Below, piece after piece: positions 52,432 through 62,419 of a stretch of DNA of 64,000 nt. Source of the stretch: Syntrophomonas sp. (GTDB taxonomy: Bacteria; Bacillota; Syntrophomonadia; Syntrophomonadales; Syntrophomonadaceae). The stretch covers positions 1-64,000 of the forward strand of contig JAENZN010000013.1 of NCBI GenBank assembly GCA_016841245.1, written 5' to 3'. The translations under genes were made by a program, and so were the position numbers. Below the pieces are notes generated by a model. That model ran no database searches. It was not told where the DNA came from and saw only the letters and a list, made by a program, of their open reading frames with translations. Position 1 is the first letter of the stretch. Each line of letters begins with the position of its first letter.

Positions 52432-53277
52432 TTACGGTAATTTGACTATAATCTTGCTTATTATGTTTTCCATTTCATCTGACGAATACTCTTCAATTTT
52501 TCCTGCGTCAACCAGCTGATTCAGTTTGATGTCCCAGGGCAAACTTCCCAGGTAATCTATACCAGCTTCGCGAGCAACGGTTTCTCCCTGGTTCTGGCCA
52601 AATATTTCAATTATCTCATTGCAGTGAGGACAAATAGCGTGGCTCATATTTTCAACAATTCCCAGAATGGGTATATTCATCTTCTGGGTCATCTTGATAG
52701 TTTTCTTTACTACCATAAAGGCCAGATCCTGTGGAGATGATACTATAACTATTCCATTTACCGGCAGGGATTGCATTACGGTTAACGGTACATCACCAGT
52801 ACCTGGGGGAAGATCCACTATCATATAGTCAAGATCTCTCCAGTCAACTTCACCCCAAAATTGGTTGACTGCTCCAGCCAGAAGCGGACCTCTCCAGATA
52901 ACAGGATCATCCTCATTAGGAAGAAAGAAATTAATAGACATCAATTTTATTCCCAGCCGGGTAGTAGGAGGTATTATTCCATATTCTGATGCCAGCATTC
53001 CAGTATCTTTACTTACACCAAACGCTTTGGGCTGGCTGGGTCCGGTTATGTCAGCATCCAGAACCCCAACCGTTTTGCCCTGTCTGGCCAGGCTGGTGGC
53101 TATTAATCCAGTAACCGAGGATTTTCCTACTCCCCCTTTACCGCTCATAACCACGATTACATTGCGAATGTTATTAAATGCCCCCAGAAGGCTTTTATCC
53201 TGCTTAGCTTCCCCACACTCTGCGGGATCTAAATTACAGTTTCCACTAGAAGCACAGCTGCCGCATTGTTCCGACAT
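52432..53277 (-). CDS. mrp: Mrp/NBP35-family Fe-S cluster carrier ATPase
   Basis: 281 residues from ATG 53277 (SD AAGGGG 7 bases upstream). Walker A MSGKGGVGKSSV, N-terminal Cys-rich extension (CGSCASSGNC...AEC) as in NBP35-type proteins, DLPPGTGDVPL, and the C-terminal cluster-binding CPHC in MSHAICPHC. It carries [4Fe-4S] clusters to apo-proteins, useful in an organism with so many Fe-S enzymes. Confidence 0.93.
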   Translation of the reverse strand: MSEQCGSCASSGNCNLDPAECGEAKQDKSLLGAFNNIRNVIVVMSGKGGVGKSSVTGLIATSLARQGKTVGVLDADITGPSQPKAFGVSKDTGMLASEYGIIPPTTRLGIKLMSINFFLPNEDDPVIWRGPLLAGAVNQFWGEVDWRDLDYMIVDLPPGTGDVPLTVMQSLPVNGIVIVSSPQDLAFMVVKKTIKMTQKMNIPILGIVENMSHAICPHCNEIIEIFGQNQGETVAREAGIDYLGSLPWDIKLNQLVDAGKIEEYSSDEMENIISKIIVKLP

Positions 53278-53380
53278 TTTCATTCCCCTTTCCAATAATA
53301 ATTCATTTCTATTATACACCCTTCATCCTGTTTTTTAACAAGTATTTAAGGCATATGTCCTTTTGTTGTTTCTGATATCT

Positions 53381-53827
53381 TCATATCATTTTAACCAGAC
53401 CTTGTATAAGACGTATAAATTCTTGCTTAAACCGAAGATCATCCTGGGGAGTCCTCTTTTTGTTGCGGGCCGTTTTTATTCTTGATTCTCTGGCCTTCTG
53501 ATTAACATATCTCTGCATCAATAGGTTATCAATATTCTCCTTAGTATATATCCTGCCTCCAGGGTGGATAGCCCCGATACCTTTCTCCAGTACCATAGCG
53601 GCCAATCCATAATCCTGGGTTACCACTATATCTCCTGGTACGGCTTTATTTACAATAGCTATATCAACCGACTGTGAGTACGAATCCACCATCAATACCT
53701 GAGCATAAGAGCTCTTTATACCATGATGATGATTACTTACCATCAATACTCCTATTTTATATTGTTTGGCAACTTCTTCAATAATATTCTTTACCGGACA
53801 GGCATCTGCATCAACTAATATCCTCAT
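53381..53827 (-). CDS. YaiI/YqxD family protein (DUF188, PIN-like)
   Basis: 148 residues. MRILVDADACPVKNIIEEVA at the start, VVTQDYGLAAMVL and HPGGRIYTKENID are the family markers; acidic residues in VDADACP, VDSYSQSVD and TQDYG form a PIN-like metal site. Putative nuclease fold; role unknown. Stands alone. Confidence 0.9.
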   Translation of the reverse strand: MRILVDADACPVKNIIEEVAKQYKIGVLMVSNHHHGIKSSYAQVLMVDSYSQSVDIAIVNKAVPGDIVVTQDYGLAAMVLEKGIGAIHPGGRIYTKENIDNLLMQRYVNQKARESRIKTARNKKRTPQDDLRFKQEFIRLIQGLVKMI

Positions 53828-54067
53828 AATTGTTCCCCTTCAAAGAATAATGTTTGTACCTGTAAACAGGGGTCAGTTTGACCAGTAATATCCTTCCCAG
53901 CCTGCCTGCCTGATATTTCATAAGGCGCCTCCATTGTGTTTTGTAACAGTTTAGCATATATATGGAAGCAATTTCATCTTACCGGAAAATAATTTCGATT
54001 TAATCGCTGGTTATCCTATCAAAATGAACTCTCTTGGTGTAAGCTTTTAATAAACTGGACGTAATAA

Positions 54068-54691
54068 ATGTTGAACGGATTTGGGGAGCTGATTGTTTTG
54101 ACAAGTGACGAACTACTCGCCAGTAAATCTCTGGACGGCGACCTGGCAGCTTTTGAAGAACTGGTTAACCGCTTCAAAAACCGGGTATTCGCATTGGTTT
54201 ACAGGATAGTAGGCCAGCACCAGGAAGCAGAAGATGTAACCCAGGATGTTTTCCTAACGGTGTATGAAAAGTTGTATCAGTATGATAACAGCAAAAAATT
54301 TGCGCCCTGGATTTTTCGTATTGCTACCAATGCGAGTATTAGTGCATTACGAAGGAAAAAGAAGGTGGTAATACTTAATTTTGATGAAAGCTATCCCAGT
54401 AATTATGAACTTAATAATGCTTCGTTCTTAACTGACCCCCAATTGATGTTCGAGCGCAAAGAGCTGGAAAAAGAAATATCAGCTGCGATCATGAAACTGC
54501 CGGAAAACTACCGGGCTGTGATTACGCTTAGATATCACTTAGATTTAGACAATCAGGAGATCGCTGATATCCTGGATATAAACCGAGAAAATGTTGAGGT
54601 TAGGATTCACCGAGCCCGTAAAGCCCTGAGAAAAATTATCCTGCAGCAGAAGGAAGAAAGGGGGATGAAGCTTGAATTGTCAGCAAATTGA
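54068..54691 (+). CDS. ECF-type RNA polymerase sigma factor
   Basis: Up to 207 residues. Region 2 (AFEELVNRFKNRVFALVYRI, then EAEDVTQDVFLTVYEKL, and FAPWIFRIATNASISALRRKK) and region 4 (LPENYRAVITLRYHLDLDNQ, then EIADILDINRENVEVRIHRARKALRK) are complete. The ATG at 54068 lacks an SD; TTG 54098 has GGGGAG 9 bases before it and may be the true start. Its 3' end overlaps the anti-sigma gene by 20 bases. Confidence 0.92.
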   Translation: MLNGFGELIVLTSDELLASKSLDGDLAAFEELVNRFKNRVFALVYRIVGQHQEAEDVTQDVFLTVYEKLYQYDNSKKFAPWIFRIATNASISALRRKKKVVILNFDESYPSNYELNNASFLTDPQLMFERKELEKEISAAIMKLPENYRAVITLRYHLDLDNQEIADILDINRENVEVRIHRARKALRKIILQQKEERGMKLELSAN

Positions 54692-55748
54692 TGAATATTT
54701 ATTCGCCTATTGTGATGAAAAACTATCCCCTGAACTCCGTTCCTTAATCGATGAGCACCTGGATAGTTGTGAGACCTGTCAAAACATGGTTAGAATGGCT
54801 AAGATGGAAAGCCAGATCCTGGCTGATACTACAGACATTCCCCTCTTAAGTGAAGATTTTACCAGCCAGGTGATGCACTCTATTTTTGATCAGCCCTCAA
54901 CTCCGGCTGGGGCTTCCTCAGCAGGTTTGCTGGCCAGGCTGAGCCAATATCGATTGTACATCGGCGGGACCGCTGCAGCTGCAGTTATCTTGCTGGTCCT
55001 TTACCTGCCTGGCTTCATACCATTGAATACCAATCTAGATTCAAGCAAATTAGCTGATCGTTCAATTACTGGTGAATCTGCTCCTGAACAAGTGGCAGAT
55101 ATTCCACTTCCCGATGTTAAAACCCTGGAAACCGATTATGGTAATTCTGCTTCTGTCGTGCAGGATGATTGCTTGGCTGATAAAATTTCAACACCAACTC
55201 CCCCTGCTTCTTCTGCTGATAATACTGCTGAAGAAAAGCAAAAACTGTCTTCAGAAATTGATAACAGCAAGGATAGCCATACTACTTCAGCCGTTAAACA
55301 GAATGATCAGTATTACACATTAACGTTACCTGAAGGGTCTGAACTTATTGACCAGGATTTGAATGAATCAGAATTAGATTTACTCTCACTGTCCCCCAGC
55401 AATCTCCCGACGGAATATAGATTAGAAAAAATTATTAATACCAGCTACAATGCAATAACATATGTATATAGTAATACAGTTAATAATGACGCCCTGGAAA
55501 TCACGGTCGCCCTGGCATATAATGCTGATATCACCCAACAGTCTCTGGCAGGCAGGTCAGGTGAGGGCACTGATCAGAAATACGTCCGCTCAGGGGATGC
55601 TTTACTTAATACTGCTAATACCAGCATATCCTATCAAGGTCATTCTTTTGAGATTAACCTGAAGGCAGCTATGCCCCTGGATAAGCTGCAGGAGCTAGCT
55701 AATTCTATAAAATTCCAGGAGGCTTTGCCCGATGAACTAATCGATTAA
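54672..55748 (+). CDS. Transmembrane anti-sigma factor with zinc-finger (zf-HC2) domain
   Basis: 358 residues, TTG start 54672 with AAAGGGGG about 8 bases upstream, within the sigma gene. The cytoplasmic N-terminus has the zinc-binding anti-sigma motif (NCQQIDEYLFAYCDEKL, DEHLDSCETC), then one membrane helix (about 97-117) and a Ser/Thr/Asp-rich extracytoplasmic region ending in a globular DUF4367-like domain (YRLEKIINTSYNAITYVY..., HSFEINLKAAMPLDKLQELA). It holds the sigma factor inactive until an envelope signal. No target gene is evident nearby. Confidence 0.88.
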   Translation: MNCQQIDEYLFAYCDEKLSPELRSLIDEHLDSCETCQNMVRMAKMESQILADTTDIPLLSEDFTSQVMHSIFDQPSTPAGASSAGLLARLSQYRLYIGGTAAAAVILLVLYLPGFIPLNTNLDSSKLADRSITGESAPEQVADIPLPDVKTLETDYGNSASVVQDDCLADKISTPTPPASSADNTAEEKQKLSSEIDNSKDSHTTSAVKQNDQYYTLTLPEGSELIDQDLNESELDLLSLSPSNLPTEYRLEKIINTSYNAITYVYSNTVNNDALEITVALAYNADITQQSLAGRSGEGTDQKYVRSGDALLNTANTSISYQGHSFEINLKAAMPLDKLQELANSIKFQEALPDELID

Positions 55749-55829
55749 TCGATCTAAAAATATAGTATATTCTCTGATCCTTAGCAGCATCTTGCTGATG
55801 GTTTCATGTCAGGAATCATTCCCTATTTA

Positions 55830-55866
55830 CAAAAAGGCCCGCTGTGTTTATTACAGCAGGCCTTTA
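55830..55866. terminator. Bidirectional terminator between anti-sigma and EF-G genes
   Basis: AAAGGCC-C-GCTGT / ACAGC-A-GGCCTTT stem with a 7-base loop and AT-rich flanks; lies between convergent genes. Confidence 0.8.
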
Positions 55867-55876
55867 ATTTCATAAT

Positions 55877-57898
55877 TTATGCGGTTTGATTTTCCTCGTA
55901 ATGAGAAAACTGCATGGAAAAACCGGCTCTTCCCTGGGTAAGTGACCTTAATACGGTTGAATAGCCGAATAACTCGGCCAGCGGGACATAGCCCTTGATT
56001 ATCTGAGTATTGTTTTCCATGTCCATGGAATCCAACCGCCCTCTTCTATTACTGATATTGTTTATAATATTACCAGTAAATTCTTCCGGGGAAGTGATTT
56101 CCAGGCACATAATCGGTTCCAGTAACTTGGGCTTAGCCTTTTTCATACATTCCTTCACAGCCAGCATGGCAGCAGTTCTAAAAGCCATTTCTGATGAATC
56201 CACTTCATGGTAGGACCCGTCCAGTAAAACAGCCTTCACATTTACTACCGGATATCCTTCCAGAATCCCCTCCTGCAGAGCCTGCTTGACACCAGCCTCA
56301 ACCGCCGGTATATATTCCCGGGGAATAGCACCACCGACGATTTTACTTTCAAAAACAAATAGTTCTTCAGTTGGTTCCAGGCTTATCACCACATGGGCAA
56401 ACTGCCCTTTACCACCTGTCTGCTTAACATAACGAGTGACATGTTTAGCTGAACCGGAAATAGTCTCTTTATAGGCCACCTGCGGCCTGCCAGTATTAAA
56501 TTCAACTCCGTATTCTCGGGTTAATCTCTCGGTAATTATCTCCAAATGCAGTTCACCCATACCTTCGATCAACATTTGCCCGGTTTCATTATTATGGGTA
56601 ATCTTAAAGGTCGGATCCTCAGCCGATATCCTGGCCAGAGCTTCACCTATCTTGGCCTGATCAGCCTGAGTCTTTGGTTCAATAGCGACCTGAATAACTG
56701 GATCAGGGAATTCAATTGCTTCCAGTAAAATCGGCTTTCTTTCATCACAGATGGTATCGCCGGTATTCACGTCCTTTAAACCTATAACCGCAGCAATATC
56801 ACCGGCCTGTATTTCTTCTATTTCTTCCCGGTGGTTGGCGTGCATTTTTACCAAACGCCCTACCCGTTCCTTTTTACCGGTAGTGCTGTTATAAACGTAG
56901 CTGCCCGCTTTGAGTTTTCCGGAATATATCCTGGCAAAAGCCAATTTGCCGACATGACGATCGCTGACAATTTTAAACACCAGGGCCGAAAACTGCTCAT
57001 TCACGTCGGGTAATATTTCAATCTCTTCATCACTATCTACAACTTTTGCTATGGCTGTGGGCACATCCAGCGGTGAAGGGAGATAACTTACAATAGAATC
57101 AAGCAGCAGCTGTACCCCAATGTTTTTGTAAGCACTGCCGCACACCACTGGAACTACAGTGTTTTCAATAGTATTCTTTCTAACCGCTTCCACCAATGTT
57201 TCGGCTGATATTTCTTGATCCGCATAATATAGATTAAGAATTGACTCATCGTTTTCCGCCAGAGTCTCAATCAGAGCCAATCTCCAGGTTTCGGCCTCGT
57301 CCTGATAAGCATCGGGAATGGCAGTTTGAGTTACTTCATTGCCCAGTCTCCCGGTAAAAGTAATATATTTCATACATATCAGGTCAATGATTCCGCAGAA
57401 TTGATCCTCTTCCACTACCGGCAGGCTCATTACTAATGGATTGGCACCCAGCCTGCTGGCTATCTGCTTAACCACCCGGTGAAAATCTGCTCCCATAGCA
57501 TCCATCTTATTAACAAAAGCAAGTCTGGGCACCCGGTATTTATCGGCTTGCCTCCAGACCGTTTCAGATTGGGGTTCAACTCCCCCTTTGGCACAAAAAA
57601 TAACTACCGCTCCATCAAGTATCCGCAGACTCCGCTCCACCTCAGCGGTAAAGTCAACGTGCCCGGGTGTGTCTATTATATTAATATTATTATTTTTCCA
57701 CACACATCTAGTAGCCGCGGAAGTAATAGTAATACCGCGTTCCTTCTCATAGCTGAGATAATCCATTACGCTTTCTCCGTCATGGGTTTCTCCAATTTTA
57801 TGGGTAAGACCGGTATAGTATAATATTCTCTCGGTAGTAGTGGTCTTACCGGCGTCAATATGGGCAATAATCCCTATATTACGTAACTTTTGAAGCAC
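55877..57898 (-). CDS. fusA: Elongation factor G (separate paralogue)
   Basis: 673 residues. G1 [16 protein letters not shown]2 [12 protein letters not shown]3 [17 protein letters not shown]4 [10 protein letters not shown], then domains II-V ([70 protein letters not shown]). All regions of a functional translocase are present. It is a monocistronic gene away from any str operon (no rpsL, rpsG or tuf nearby), so it is probably an additional EF-G; whether the genome has another copy cannot be seen here. Driven by a consensus promoter at 58015-58043. Confidence 0.93.
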   Translation of the reverse strand: MLQKLRNIGIIAHIDAGKTTTTERILYYTGLTHKIGETHDGESVMDYLSYEKERGITITSAATRCVWKNNNINIIDTPGHVDFTAEVERSLRILDGAVVIFCAKGGVEPQSETVWRQADKYRVPRLAFVNKMDAMGADFHRVVKQIASRLGANPLVMSLPVVEEDQFCGIIDLICMKYITFTGRLGNEVTQTAIPDAYQDEAETWRLALIETLAENDESILNLYYADQEISAETLVEAVRKNTIENTVVPVVCGSAYKNIGVQLLLDSIVSYLPSPLDVPTAIAKVVDSDEEIEILPDVNEQFSALVFKIVSDRHVGKLAFARIYSGKLKAGSYVYNSTTGKKERVGRLVKMHANHREEIEEIQAGDIAAVIGLKDVNTGDTICDERKPILLEAIEFPDPVIQVAIEPKTQADQAKIGEALARISAEDPTFKITHNNETGQMLIEGMGELHLEIITERLTREYGVEFNTGRPQVAYKETISGSAKHVTRYVKQTGGKGQFAHVVISLEPTEELFVFESKIVGGAIPREYIPAVEAGVKQALQEGILEGYPVVNVKAVLLDGSYHEVDSSEMAFRTAAMLAVKECMKKAKPKLLEPIMCLEITSPEEFTGNIINNISNRRGRLDSMDMENNTQIIKGYVPLAELFGYSTVLRSLTQGRAGFSMQFSHYEENQTA

Positions 57899-58014
57899 CT
57901 ATTTTCACTCCTTATTCCTGGACAAAAAATAATCGGCTCAGCAAATGCGGCCGAAACCAGTATCCTGATTAAATTTTAATAGACAGGTTCCTTTATTAAG
58001 CCCAACAGAATGAT

Positions 58015-58043
58015 ATTATATTACCTGGATACCCTTTTGTCAA
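58015..58043 (-). promoter_or_regulatory. Consensus sigma-A promoter of the EF-G gene
   Basis: Minus strand TTGACA (58038-58043), 17-base spacer, TATAAT (58015-58020), both hexamers perfect. Confidence 0.9.
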
Positions 58044-58115
58044 TAAGATTCTCCTATTAACAGCAAAATATACTCAGCTTTTTTAGTGACCAGGTTGTAA
58101 ATGTTATCAAATTTT

Positions 58116-58160
58116 GTTTCTACTGCAAAAACCCTCAAGATTGCTTTTTGCAGTAGAATC
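58116..58160. repeat. Long hairpin sharing the TACTGCAAAAACCCT repeat
   Basis: CTACTGCAAAAA (58120-58131) and TTTTTGCAGTAG (58145-58156) form 12 perfect pairs, 16 with one mismatch, around a 13-base loop. ACTGCAAAAACCCT also occurs in the repeat copy at 32540. It lies downstream of the hydrolase gene at 58318 (minus strand) and could act as its terminator. Confidence 0.6.
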
Positions 58161-58317
58161 AATTTTTAATTTTGTAAAAATTATATCCGTTGGACCATTT
58201 CGAACGTTTTTCTCTCAGCTGCCGCTAAACCAGACATTTATTTACGTTAAACGCGCAAACGCCTGGCATTTCAATACCATATACTGATATGAACCAGCAG
58301 CCTGAATAGTGTATCAT

Positions 58318-58878
58318 CTATTTCAAGATAGCAGATATTACTTTAAAATCAGGAGTACCTGAGCGCTGCAGCATATCAAAGGCTATGGTTTCAGTATTAT
58401 TTATGACCGCGCCCATGTTTTCCATTAATTGCAATCCGCTTAAATAATTTTCTTTAAACCGGGAACATACTCCATCCCTGACTACATGTACATTATAGCC
58501 GGCTTCCAGTAAATCCCTGGCAGTCTGGAATACGCAAACATGCGTTTCCGTACCGGTTATTATTATGGTATGCCGTTCAATCTGCTTTAAAATATCCTGG
58601 AGATCCTGTCCATATGCTGAAAACACAACTTTCTCCAGACTAAAATGTTTTTCCGGCAGCAGCTCTGCAATTTCAGGTACCGTACTGCCTAAACCCCGGG
58701 GATACTGTTCACACTTGATCACCGGGATATTCATCTGACGGGCTAAAGCCATCAATATCTGGTGGTTTCTATATACCTGGTCTCTATATTCCATAGTCAC
58801 CATAAGTTTTTCCTGAATGTCAACCAGGATAAAGACGGTATCCTCAGGATGTAATCTGAATTTACTGGCCATTCTCAT
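58318..58878 (-). CDS. Isochorismatase-fold cysteine hydrolase
   Basis: 186 residues. Catalytic triad of the family: Asp in FILVDIQEKL, Lys in FSLEKVVFSAYG region, and nucleophile Cys in TGTETHVCVFQTA; cis-peptide GTETHV present. YcaC-like subgroup by length. Such enzymes hydrolyse amides or isochorismate-like ethers; substrate not predictable. Alone on its strand. Confidence 0.88.
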   Translation of the reverse strand: MRMASKFRLHPEDTVFILVDIQEKLMVTMEYRDQVYRNHQILMALARQMNIPVIKCEQYPRGLGSTVPEIAELLPEKHFSLEKVVFSAYGQDLQDILKQIERHTIIITGTETHVCVFQTARDLLEAGYNVHVVRDGVCSRFKENYLSGLQLMENMGAVINNTETIAFDMLQRSGTPDFKVISAILK

Positions 58879-59052
58879 TTCCTCCTTTGCCTAATTCATT
58901 TTAGATACTGAAATCATTTCTCGATAATAAAATCTCAACTTGTATGGTCTGGCTAGTCCTCAGGCAGACTTTGGCGGTAGTATAATTATCACATTACTGT
59001 TACACTAAAAAAAGCAATAATTCTGCTACTACCTTATTTCAGGAGTGATACT

Positions 59053-59988
59053 ATGAACAAAAAACGCTTGACCATCTTAATAATTCTATCCATCTGTATA
59101 TTCCTATCCTCAATCATGATGCAGCTGGCTATTAGTGCCGAATGTACAATTCTCAATACAAATTTTTACGATTCTTTTGTTCAGAAGCATAACCTGTGTA
59201 ATATTCCGCAAAATTTTGTTTTATTAACTATTAAAAACAATACCCGGGGATTAGATGATAATACCTATCAGTCTATAATCAAAGCAACTAGCAGTACATT
59301 TTCCCAGGATTGGACCCAGGACCAGGTTTCTGGGATTATAACTAATTTGTTAGCTTATCTTAAAAACACCAGTGACGAATTGGATCTGCGGATAGACTTT
59401 AGAGAACAGAAATCTCAGTTTCTTGCCCAGATGCTTCAGGTGCTTCCCCAGTCTGCAGAAGATAACATACTTAATAATATGTTAATAACAAACATGGCCG
59501 AACACTTGAGTAAATCTGCGGGTATTCCTGATTATTTGGATTTACGGTACACTTCATTGATAAAAGACAGTGGTATCTTTACATATATTGATACCGTACG
59601 AATTTATTATCCATACAGCAAGTATCTTCCCTTCCTGCTGTTCGCCTTTTTCTTCTTGTCCACGCTGTTTATATTTCATCTATCAGATACCTTAAAAAAT
59701 ACCGGATATGCACTGGCTGCATCAGGTCTGGTGACTTTAATGTTCGTATCTTATATCAGTGGAGTACTGGATAACAGCATCACCGCACAGCTTTCCTCCT
59801 ATGACGAACTGTTAGCCATTACTGGCAATAATCCAAAAATCCTGGCTGCTATATTTAAAAACTCCATTTTAACTGTTACCAACAGAATAGCTATAATTTA
59901 CTGCCTCACGGGTATGATCCTCTTTATCGCCGGTAGTTTCATAGCCAAAATAAAGGGAACCTCCAGAAGAATATCACAACACGGTTAA
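59053..59988 (+). CDS. Uncharacterised membrane protein with large extracytoplasmic loop
   Basis: 311 residues. One N-terminal hydrophobic segment (about 6-28), a soluble region of about 160 residues outside the membrane (TRGLDDNTYQSIIKATSSTF, QVLPQSAEDNIL), then three hydrophobic helices (about 194-212, 218-240, 275-298). SD AGGAGTGATACT. Not recognised; the layout suggests a surface sensor or exported structural protein. Confidence 0.7.
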   Translation: MNKKRLTILIILSICIFLSSIMMQLAISAECTILNTNFYDSFVQKHNLCNIPQNFVLLTIKNNTRGLDDNTYQSIIKATSSTFSQDWTQDQVSGIITNLLAYLKNTSDELDLRIDFREQKSQFLAQMLQVLPQSAEDNILNNMLITNMAEHLSKSAGIPDYLDLRYTSLIKDSGIFTYIDTVRIYYPYSKYLPFLLFAFFFLSTLFIFHLSDTLKNTGYALAASGLVTLMFVSYISGVLDNSITAQLSSYDELLAITGNNPKILAAIFKNSILTVTNRIAIIYCLTGMILFIAGSFIAKIKGTSRRISQHG

Positions 59989-60005
59989 TAATATGATATC
60001 CGCCT

Positions 60006-60395
60006 TTAATCTCCCACCTCAAAATCAGCATGCACCACAGGGCTAAAAACCATCTGCGCTACTTTTTGTCCCGGGGATAATCGAACCGGTTTATCGCCTA
60101 CATTCAACAGCAGTAAGTGCAGTTCCGCAGTATGGTCTGAATCGATTGTACCAGGGGCATTAGCAACTACTATCCCTTTTCGTGCCATCCCTGCCCTGCT
60201 TCTTATCTGCCCTTCATAGCCATCGGGTATTTTAACCGCAAAGCCCACCGGTATATTTTTAACCTCATGTGGATACAATACAATGTCCCCTCTCAGAGGA
60301 AGGCCTATATCACATCCGGCCGCAGAAGCGGTTTCATATTCCGGTATTTGTGCGCCTGCTTCTAACTTTCTAAATTTAACATCGATCTTTTCCAT
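60006..60395 (-). CDS. dut: dUTP diphosphatase, short form
   Basis: 129 residues, about 15 shorter than typical trimeric dUTPases. Motif I (SAAGCDIGLP), motif II (RSRAGMARKG), motif III as GTIDSDHTAELHLLLLN (usually DSDYRGE), and motif IV (KVAQMVF) can be seen. The C-terminal Gly-rich motif V that closes over the nucleotide is missing. The enzyme hydrolyses dUTP to dUMP; altered motif III and absent motif V make activity or specificity uncertain. SD GGAGGTTAAT. Confidence 0.85.
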   Translation of the reverse strand: MEKIDVKFRKLEAGAQIPEYETASAAGCDIGLPLRGDIVLYPHEVKNIPVGFAVKIPDGYEGQIRSRAGMARKGIVVANAPGTIDSDHTAELHLLLLNVGDKPVRLSPGQKVAQMVFSPVVHADFEVGD

Positions 60396-60501
60396 ATTAA
60401 CCTCCTGAAAGCTTTATTATTATGGTCCTTATATTATATCAGTACTTGGAGTCATTTATAATTAATTTATTTGCCTGGTATGGTTCTGCTTAATCTCAGT
60501 C

Positions 60502-62190
60502 CTATACTATCTGGTTCATTTCCTCTAATTCCTCTTCCAGAACTCTTTCAAAGGAAGCAACTAACTCCGGATCAAATATAATACCAGTATAATCTTGTAT
60601 TTCTTTCAGGGCCTCACTCGATGATAGATTCCTCCGATAAGGACGGTAGGATGTCATAGCATCATAGCTATCTACTATTCTTATAATTCTAGAGATGACT
60701 GGTATATCATCCCCGGCCAGCCCATCTGGATAACCCGAACCATCGTAATTCTCATGATGGTGACGAATTATAGGTACTATCGGCCTCATTTTGGCAAGCG
60801 GCTTGACCATATCACTTCCCCATATGGGATGCTGTTTGATAACCAACCATTCTTCTTCATTCAGCCTGGATGGTTTGTTTAAAATATCCCGGTCTATCTC
60901 TATCTTGCCTATATCATGCAGGAAGGATGCATAATCAACCCACTTGATCTCTTCTTCACTTAAACCAATTATCTCCGCTACTCTATGGCTATAATAAGTG
61001 ACCCGCTCGGAATGTCCATAAGTATATCTATCTTTAGCATTAATTACCGATACCAGAGTCCGAATAGAATTTAAAATCTCTCTTTCATCATGGGTAATTT
61101 CTATATTATCAAAAACGGAAAAATATAATTCCACATTATGCCGACTCAGGCTTCTCGATTTATATAGGGCCTGTTCAGCATATCCCTGCAATTCTTTGCT
61201 ATTGCTGGCATGCTGGGGATATGAGGCAATACCACAGGATACAGTAACTTTGCCCTCCGGTTGATATTTTTCACCATAGAAATGATAATCATTTATTTTT
61301 CTGATAATGTCTTCAGCGATCTCAACCGCCTCGCTCTGCTCATACCCCTGCAGTACCAGAGCAAACTGCCCTCCTGCATAGCGGGCTGCAAAAGCATTTT
61401 CCAGTTTTAAGCCATGCAGGAATCCAGCAATAATCTGCAAGAGCTTATCTCCCATCAGGTGCCCGAAGCTGTCATTGTAATATTTAAAATAGTCTATATC
61501 CAGCAGTATCAGCACCAGCGATTGCTGATGGTCCGGGTTTTGGAAGTATTCCTGCAATTTATCCTGTAAATAGCGGTAGCTGAATAACCCGGTTAACAAA
61601 TCAGTGTTGGCGAGTGTGATTAAATAACCTCGCTGTTCCTTCTCAGAATCGGCTTGTGAGCCTATAAACCAGCCTACCACAAATAAAATACCCAGAAAAA
61701 TAAAATTGGATTCCACCATACTGTATACCGCGCTGGTATGCCCGAAATATTCAAACAAGAATAAAATCACCGCACAGAGAGCAGCCATTGTAAGCCCGAA
61801 CACCTGTCCGCCTATGGATGCCGCAATAATAACCGGCAGCAGCAGCATAATTTCAGGATAGACGATACTGCTGTCCCGCAGTATATATAGTATTATCAAG
61901 GTCATAAACAGCGGGTACCCTACATAAGATATCTTAAGCCAGTTAAAGCCTTTCCTTTCCACCTGACAATAATAACGACGGTTGTATAGGTTGACTATTA
62001 CAAATAACAGCAAACAAACAGACATAAATAATAGAACTTTATAATTTAACAAAGGAAACATATAAATTGAAAAAAAGTCCTTATTGATTACCAGCGTAAA
62101 CAGCATGATATACATGCACAGCATATGCAGGGTAGTGACATTTTCAAATATATCCCGTTTGCGTTTTTCCTCGTGTTCTAATGCTTTCAC
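60502..62190 (-). CDS. Membrane protein with degenerate GGDEF and HD-GYP domains
   Basis: 562 residues. Five or six membrane helices (to about 190), then a GGDEF domain (about 190-360; DLLTGLFSYRYLQDKL, DIDYFKYYNDSFGHLMGD) in which the active site reads YAGGQFALVL instead of GG(D/E)EF, then a complete HD-GYP domain (about 375-550; YGHSERVTYYS, FLHDIGKIEID, RHHHENYDGSGYPDG). It should be a c-di-GMP phosphodiesterase with an inactive, possibly GTP-sensing, GGDEF domain. It follows the second agr locus on the same strand, after a terminator. Confidence 0.9.
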   Translation of the reverse strand: MKALEHEEKRKRDIFENVTTLHMLCMYIMLFTLVINKDFFSIYMFPLLNYKVLLFMSVCLLLFVIVNLYNRRYYCQVERKGFNWLKISYVGYPLFMTLIILYILRDSSIVYPEIMLLLPVIIAASIGGQVFGLTMAALCAVILFLFEYFGHTSAVYSMVESNFIFLGILFVVGWFIGSQADSEKEQRGYLITLANTDLLTGLFSYRYLQDKLQEYFQNPDHQQSLVLILLDIDYFKYYNDSFGHLMGDKLLQIIAGFLHGLKLENAFAARYAGGQFALVLQGYEQSEAVEIAEDIIRKINDYHFYGEKYQPEGKVTVSCGIASYPQHASNSKELQGYAEQALYKSRSLSRHNVELYFSVFDNIEITHDEREILNSIRTLVSVINAKDRYTYGHSERVTYYSHRVAEIIGLSEEEIKWVDYASFLHDIGKIEIDRDILNKPSRLNEEEWLVIKQHPIWGSDMVKPLAKMRPIVPIIRHHHENYDGSGYPDGLAGDDIPVISRIIRIVDSYDAMTSYRPYRRNLSSSEALKEIQDYTGIIFDPELVASFERVLEEELEEMNQIV

Positions 62191-62225
62191 TTATCATTCA
62201 CCTCGGGTTTTTCTGTTCCTCCGCC

Positions 62226-62255
62226 AATAAGGGGAGAGTCCACTCTCCCCTTATT
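62226..62255 (-). terminator. Terminator after agrD
   Basis: Thirteen-pair stem AATAAGGGGAGAG / CTCTCCCCTTATT with loop TCCA, 9 bases past the agrD stop. It separates the agr operon from the HD-GYP gene. Confidence 0.82.
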
Positions 62256-62263
62256 GCTGAAGA

Positions 62264-62395
62264 TTATTTACGTAGTGATTCTGGAACTTCCGGCTGATAA
62301 TGACAATAAAAACATGCTGAAGCTGATGCAACGTTAGCAATAAAAACAAGAGCAACAACTGCAATTCCCATCATAGAATATAAGACCTTTTTCAT
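62264..62395 (-). CDS. agrD: AgrD-like cyclic autoinducer precursor
   Basis: 43 residues, too short for usual gene calling. Amphipathic leader MKKVLYSMMGIAVVALVFIA, core ASACFYCHY, and tail QPEVPESLRK, the canonical clostridial AgrD C-terminus. C28 in ACFYCHY is the expected thiolactone residue; a second Cys (C31) lies inside the predicted ring. SD AGGAGGTGAAAGAGGA just upstream, 24 bases after agrB. Confidence 0.93.
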   Translation of the reverse strand: MKKVLYSMMGIAVVALVFIANVASASACFYCHYQPEVPESLRK

Positions 62396-62419
62396 TCCTC
62401 TTTCACCTCCTGAAATATG

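Larger units (their letters stand above)
57899..58317. other. Intergenic region upstream of EF-G
   Basis: About 420 bases with the EF-G promoter (58015-58043) and a long hairpin (58116-58160). The ~110-base EF-G leader (57899-58008) contains no recognised riboswitch. Confidence 0.5.
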
